From the NCBI GenBank assembly GCA_028684405.1, contig JAQUGA010000104.1:1-8286 (forward strand): a stretch of DNA of 8,286 bases, given 5' to 3'. Source of the DNA: Bacteroidales bacterium. Its GTDB lineage: Bacteria > Bacteroidota > Bacteroidia > Bacteroidales > WCHB1-69. A model generated the notes under the pieces. The model did not search any database, was not told the DNA's origin, and saw only the letters and a program-made list of their open reading frames with translations. Positions 6,444-8,286 of this stretch are shown here, piece by piece. Positions within the stretch are counted from its first letter, which is position 1; each line of letters opens with the position of its first letter. The position numbers and the translations under genes are program-made.

Positions 6444-7745
6444 ATGCCACAAATAGAAGATTTATCAAAAATTGAGATTAGAAGCGAAGAGGTGCAAGAA
6501 ATCATCGGCAATCCTCCACGTTGGATTATTCGTTGGGGTGTGAGCATCTTGTTTATCCTTGTTGTGGTGCTAATTGTTGGAAGTTACTTTTATAAATATC
6601 CTGAAGTAATTCAATCCACCGTAATAATAAATACCGAGAATATGCCTGCCGTAATTGTGGCAAAATCCTCTGGTAAATTGGAAGAGATTTTTGTGCAAGA
6701 TAAGGCGTTTGTTGAAAAAAACTCGCCATTAGCAATTTTGGAAAACGGAGCAGTATTCAAAGATGTAACCTTGTTGCAACAACGTATCGACACCATTAAA
6801 CAAAAGTTGATTTCAGATACAAAAATGGATTTCACTCTTTCTGGGGGCTTAATCTTAGGCGATATTCAGCCTGCTTACATGTCTTTCACTAAAGCGTTAA
6901 ATGATTACGAAATTTACAAAGAAACCGATTTTTTAGCAAAAAAAGCCGAAGGAATAAAGATACAAATTGGACAGTTTCAGAAGTTATATGCAAAAATGGT
7001 TTCTCAGACCTCTATATACAAAGAGCAACTTGAGTTAATTGAAAATCAGCTAAACAGAGATTCGATGTTACTGGATTCAAAAGCGATTTCAAAAAGCGAT
7101 TTCGAAAAATCGAGAAACACTTATTTACAATATAAACTGTCTTATGAAAGTTCAAAGGTGTCCCTCGATAACACTCAGATTACTATTGCCCAAATGGAAC
7201 AAAATCTACTGGAAATTAATCAGCAGAGTTTTGAGCAACGAAAGCTATTATTATTGTCGTTGCAAACTGCAATTGACAACTTGCAGAATCAGATTAACGC
7301 ATGGACAAAAATGTATGTTTTATCAACTCCCATAAGTGGGAAAGTTGCGTTTATTAAGTTTTGGAGTAAAAATCAAAATGTGCAAATGGGAAACGAAGTG
7401 TTTTCAGTTGTACCAATAGCTGAAAGTAAAATTGTTGGAAAAATAAAGTTGCCAATTAAAGGTTCAGGAAAAGTGAAAGAGGGTCAACAGGTTAATATTA
7501 AATTAGATAATTACCCCTATTTGGAATACGGAATAATCATCGGTAAAATCAACTCCGTTTCTTTGATGCCTTCCGATGATAATTATTCTGTCGAGGTTGA
7601 GTTTCCAAATGGGTTAACCACCAATTATAAGAAAAAACTGGCTTTTGGTCAGAACATGCAAGGTTCAGCAGAAATAATCACCGAAGATATTCGTTTGATA
7701 GAGCGTTTTATTCAACCGTTGAGGTATATTTTGAAGAAGCAATAA
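6444..7745 (+). CDS. HlyD-family membrane fusion (adaptor) protein
   Basis: The 433-residue protein is the periplasmic adaptor partner of the ABC exporter. A short cytoplasmic N-terminus is followed by one membrane span (about 31-49, SILFILVVVLIVGSYFY). A half lipoyl motif follows (AVIVAKSSGKLEEIFVQD, 69-86), then a long helical coiled-coil hairpin (about 105-285). The second lipoyl half is STPISGKVAF (294-303), and a C-terminal beta-barrel domain includes GKVKEGQQVNIKL (342-354). The order is the standard HlyD plan and the length is normal. It begins 18 bases after the exporter stop, so it is in the same operon. HlyD adaptors normally dock to a TolC-like outer-membrane channel; none is encoded in the window, so the channel is probably supplied from elsewhere in the genome. 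Confidence 0.94.
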   Translation: MPQIEDLSKIEIRSEEVQEIIGNPPRWIIRWGVSILFILVVVLIVGSYFYKYPEVIQSTVIINTENMPAVIVAKSSGKLEEIFVQDKAFVEKNSPLAILENGAVFKDVTLLQQRIDTIKQKLISDTKMDFTLSGGLILGDIQPAYMSFTKALNDYEIYKETDFLAKKAEGIKIQIGQFQKLYAKMVSQTSIYKEQLELIENQLNRDSMLLDSKAISKSDFEKSRNTYLQYKLSYESSKVSLDNTQITIAQMEQNLLEINQQSFEQRKLLLLSLQTAIDNLQNQINAWTKMYVLSTPISGKVAFIKFWSKNQNVQMGNEVFSVVPIAESKIVGKIKLPIKGSGKVKEGQQVNIKLDNYPYLEYGIIIGKINSVSLMPSDDNYSVEVEFPNGLTTNYKKKLAFGQNMQGSAEIITEDIRLIERFIQPLRYILKKQ

Positions 7746-7970
7746 AATATGATGAGAGGGCTAAAAACATTAACAAAAAAACATATGTGGTTTGGAAACT
7801 GAATGCAACAAGAAACTGACAGTGACTCGAAAAGTTCAAACAAGGGCATCGCACAAGGTCAAGCACATTTGCAATTAAAACCATAAAAGACAAAAAATGC
7901 AAAAAGAGCTTGCCCTCCTTCATCCGCACAATGAAATTACTGTGCATTTAGAAACGAAAGACAAAGCCCA
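7746..7970. other. Non-coding stretch downstream of the export operon
   Basis: I see no supported gene. Two short plus-strand frames occur (27 codons from 7803, 32 codons from 7897), both lacking homology I recognise. A weak hairpin, GCACA (7926-7930) with TGTGC (7941-7945), is present. No strong terminator follows the HlyD gene. AAGCACATTTGCAA (7861-7874) echoes a stretch beside the left repeat. Confidence 0.35.
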
Positions 7971-7995
7971 GCTGCCAACAAAGGCTATGGAATAA
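7897..7995 (+). CDS. Short hypothetical ORF running into the right repeat
   Basis: A 32-codon frame reads MQKELALLHPHNEITVHLET and ends at TAA within the left arm of the right hairpin repeat. Its start follows an A-rich stretch. I do not recognise it. It could be a remnant of a cassette gene, a small protein whose end was supplied by the repeat, or chance; chance is the most likely. Confidence 0.15.
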   Translation: MQKELALLHPHNEITVHLETKDKAQLPTKAME

Positions 7996-8101
7996 TGGCG
8001 GGTGAGAACGTAATTAGGAAGTTTAAAAATATTTTTTAACTTTGCTCGTATGATGACAGGAAAAGGGTGCTAAAACCGCCACTATTCATAGCCTCGGGCG
8101 T
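7971..8101 (+). repeat. Right attC-like long hairpin repeat, cut at its outer box
   Basis: The outer box GCTGCCAAC (7971-7979) is followed by an arm at 7983-8001 (GGCTATGGAATAATGGCGG). This arm is the inverse of 8076-8093 except for one extra base and one mismatch, with a 74-base spacer. The outer partner box is expected six bases after the arm. CGT is there (8099-8101), but the sequence then changes to CAGACTGTC, where the left repeat has TGGCAGC. Its GCTGCCAAC is the exact inverse of GTTGGCAGC at 332-340, on the far side of the RiPP locus. The single unpaired base in the stem is a feature also seen in integron attC sites. Confidence 0.6.
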
Positions 8102-8286
8102 CAGACTGTCTAAAAACCTTCTTTCCCCCTTATGTTATTAACAGTCTGATTGTTAATAGCTTATCTTATTTTCGTTTGGTTAATTGTCTGATTTTCATTA
8201 TATTTACTTTATAATTTAAACACAGTTTTTTATGAAGTTTATAAATGGCACAAACAGACATCAGATTGAAATCTATACTGGTTGTT
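8102..8286 (+). mobile_element. Left end of an IS1182-like insertion sequence (partial)
   Basis: The element is inferred to begin where the right repeat breaks off (8101/8102). CAGACTGT (8102-8109) is inverted as ACAGTCTG (8141-8148), and GTCTGATT occurs at 8144-8151 and again as TGTCTGATT at 8185-8193, as expected of terminal and subterminal transposase sites. The transposase frame opens at 8232, leaving about 130 bases of end sequence, which is usual for an IS. The right end lies outside the window. Confidence 0.45.
8232..8286 (+). CDS. IS1182-like transposase, N-terminal fragment
   Basis: Eighteen complete codons read MKFINGTNRHQIEIYTGC before the window ends. This resembles the start of IS1182-family DDE transposases (M-K-F-I-x-G-x-N/D-R-x-Q, then hydrophobic residues), which continue into a DUF772-type N-terminal domain and a DDE core outside the window. 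An overlapping frame from ATG 8245 (MAQTDIRLKSILVV) is also open to the edge, but has no family resemblance I can name. The call rests on a very short stretch. Confidence 0.5.
   Translation, partial: MKFINGTNRHQIEIYTGC

Noticed and set aside
7803..7886. 27-codon plus-strand ORF (MQQETDSDSKSSNKG...) as a second precursor
   Set aside because: It has no Gly-Gly leader, no Cys and no plausible start context. It lies in repeat-associated flank DNA and is most likely chance.
7708..7947. 79-codon minus-strand open frame after the HlyD gene
   Set aside because: It overlaps the end of the HlyD gene and the non-coding flank, with no recognisable motif.
1..8286. CRISPR array, tRNA or rRNA genes
   Set aside because: No regularly spaced repeats with unique spacers, and no tRNA- or rRNA-like stretches were seen on either strand.

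Overview
The window looks like an accessory region of a low-GC member of the Bacteroidota. The signs are a tyrosine-recombinase N-terminus of the type that accompanies IS91-like elements in that phylum, a stand-alone LytTR regulator, a precursor peptide with a Lys-Gly-Gly leader, a peptidase-C39 ABC exporter with a GVSQGQRQR signature, and the start of an IS1182-like transposase. These family assignments come from reading motifs; no database search was possible.

Layout. Bases 1-207 are the end of an IS91-like element: an integrase start on the minus strand, then two hairpins. A long imperfect hairpin repeat follows (about 211-340). From about 509 to 7745 runs a plus-strand locus for a ribosomally made, post-translationally modified peptide (RiPP): a LytTR DNA-binding protein (509-868), a tandem 21-bp operator-like repeat (872-913), a 68-aa precursor (1111-1317), a radical SAM/SPASM maturase (1383-2717), a secreted S41-type protease homologue (2842-4230), a C39-peptidase ABC transporter (4236-6425) and a HlyD-type adaptor (6444-7745). 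A second long hairpin repeat of the same design lies at 7971-8101, followed at once by the left end of an IS1182-like element (from about 8102; transposase from 8232).

Likely working model (inference). LytTR binds the direct repeats and switches on the precursor gene. The SPASM maturase modifies the three-Cys, Pro/Thr-rich core. The C39 domain cuts after Gly-Gly during export through the ABC/HlyD channel. The S41 homologue acts on the peptide, or protects the producer, in the periplasm. No TolC-type outer-membrane protein or obvious immunity gene is in the window.

The most unusual points are the cassette-like framing of the locus and the RiPP system itself. The locus is bracketed by 9-bp inverse boxes (GTTGGCAGC at 332-340 and GCTGCCAAC at 7971-7979), each attached to an attC-like long hairpin with matching geometry. 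The RiPP system has an unfamiliar core peptide and an S41 protease inside the export operon.
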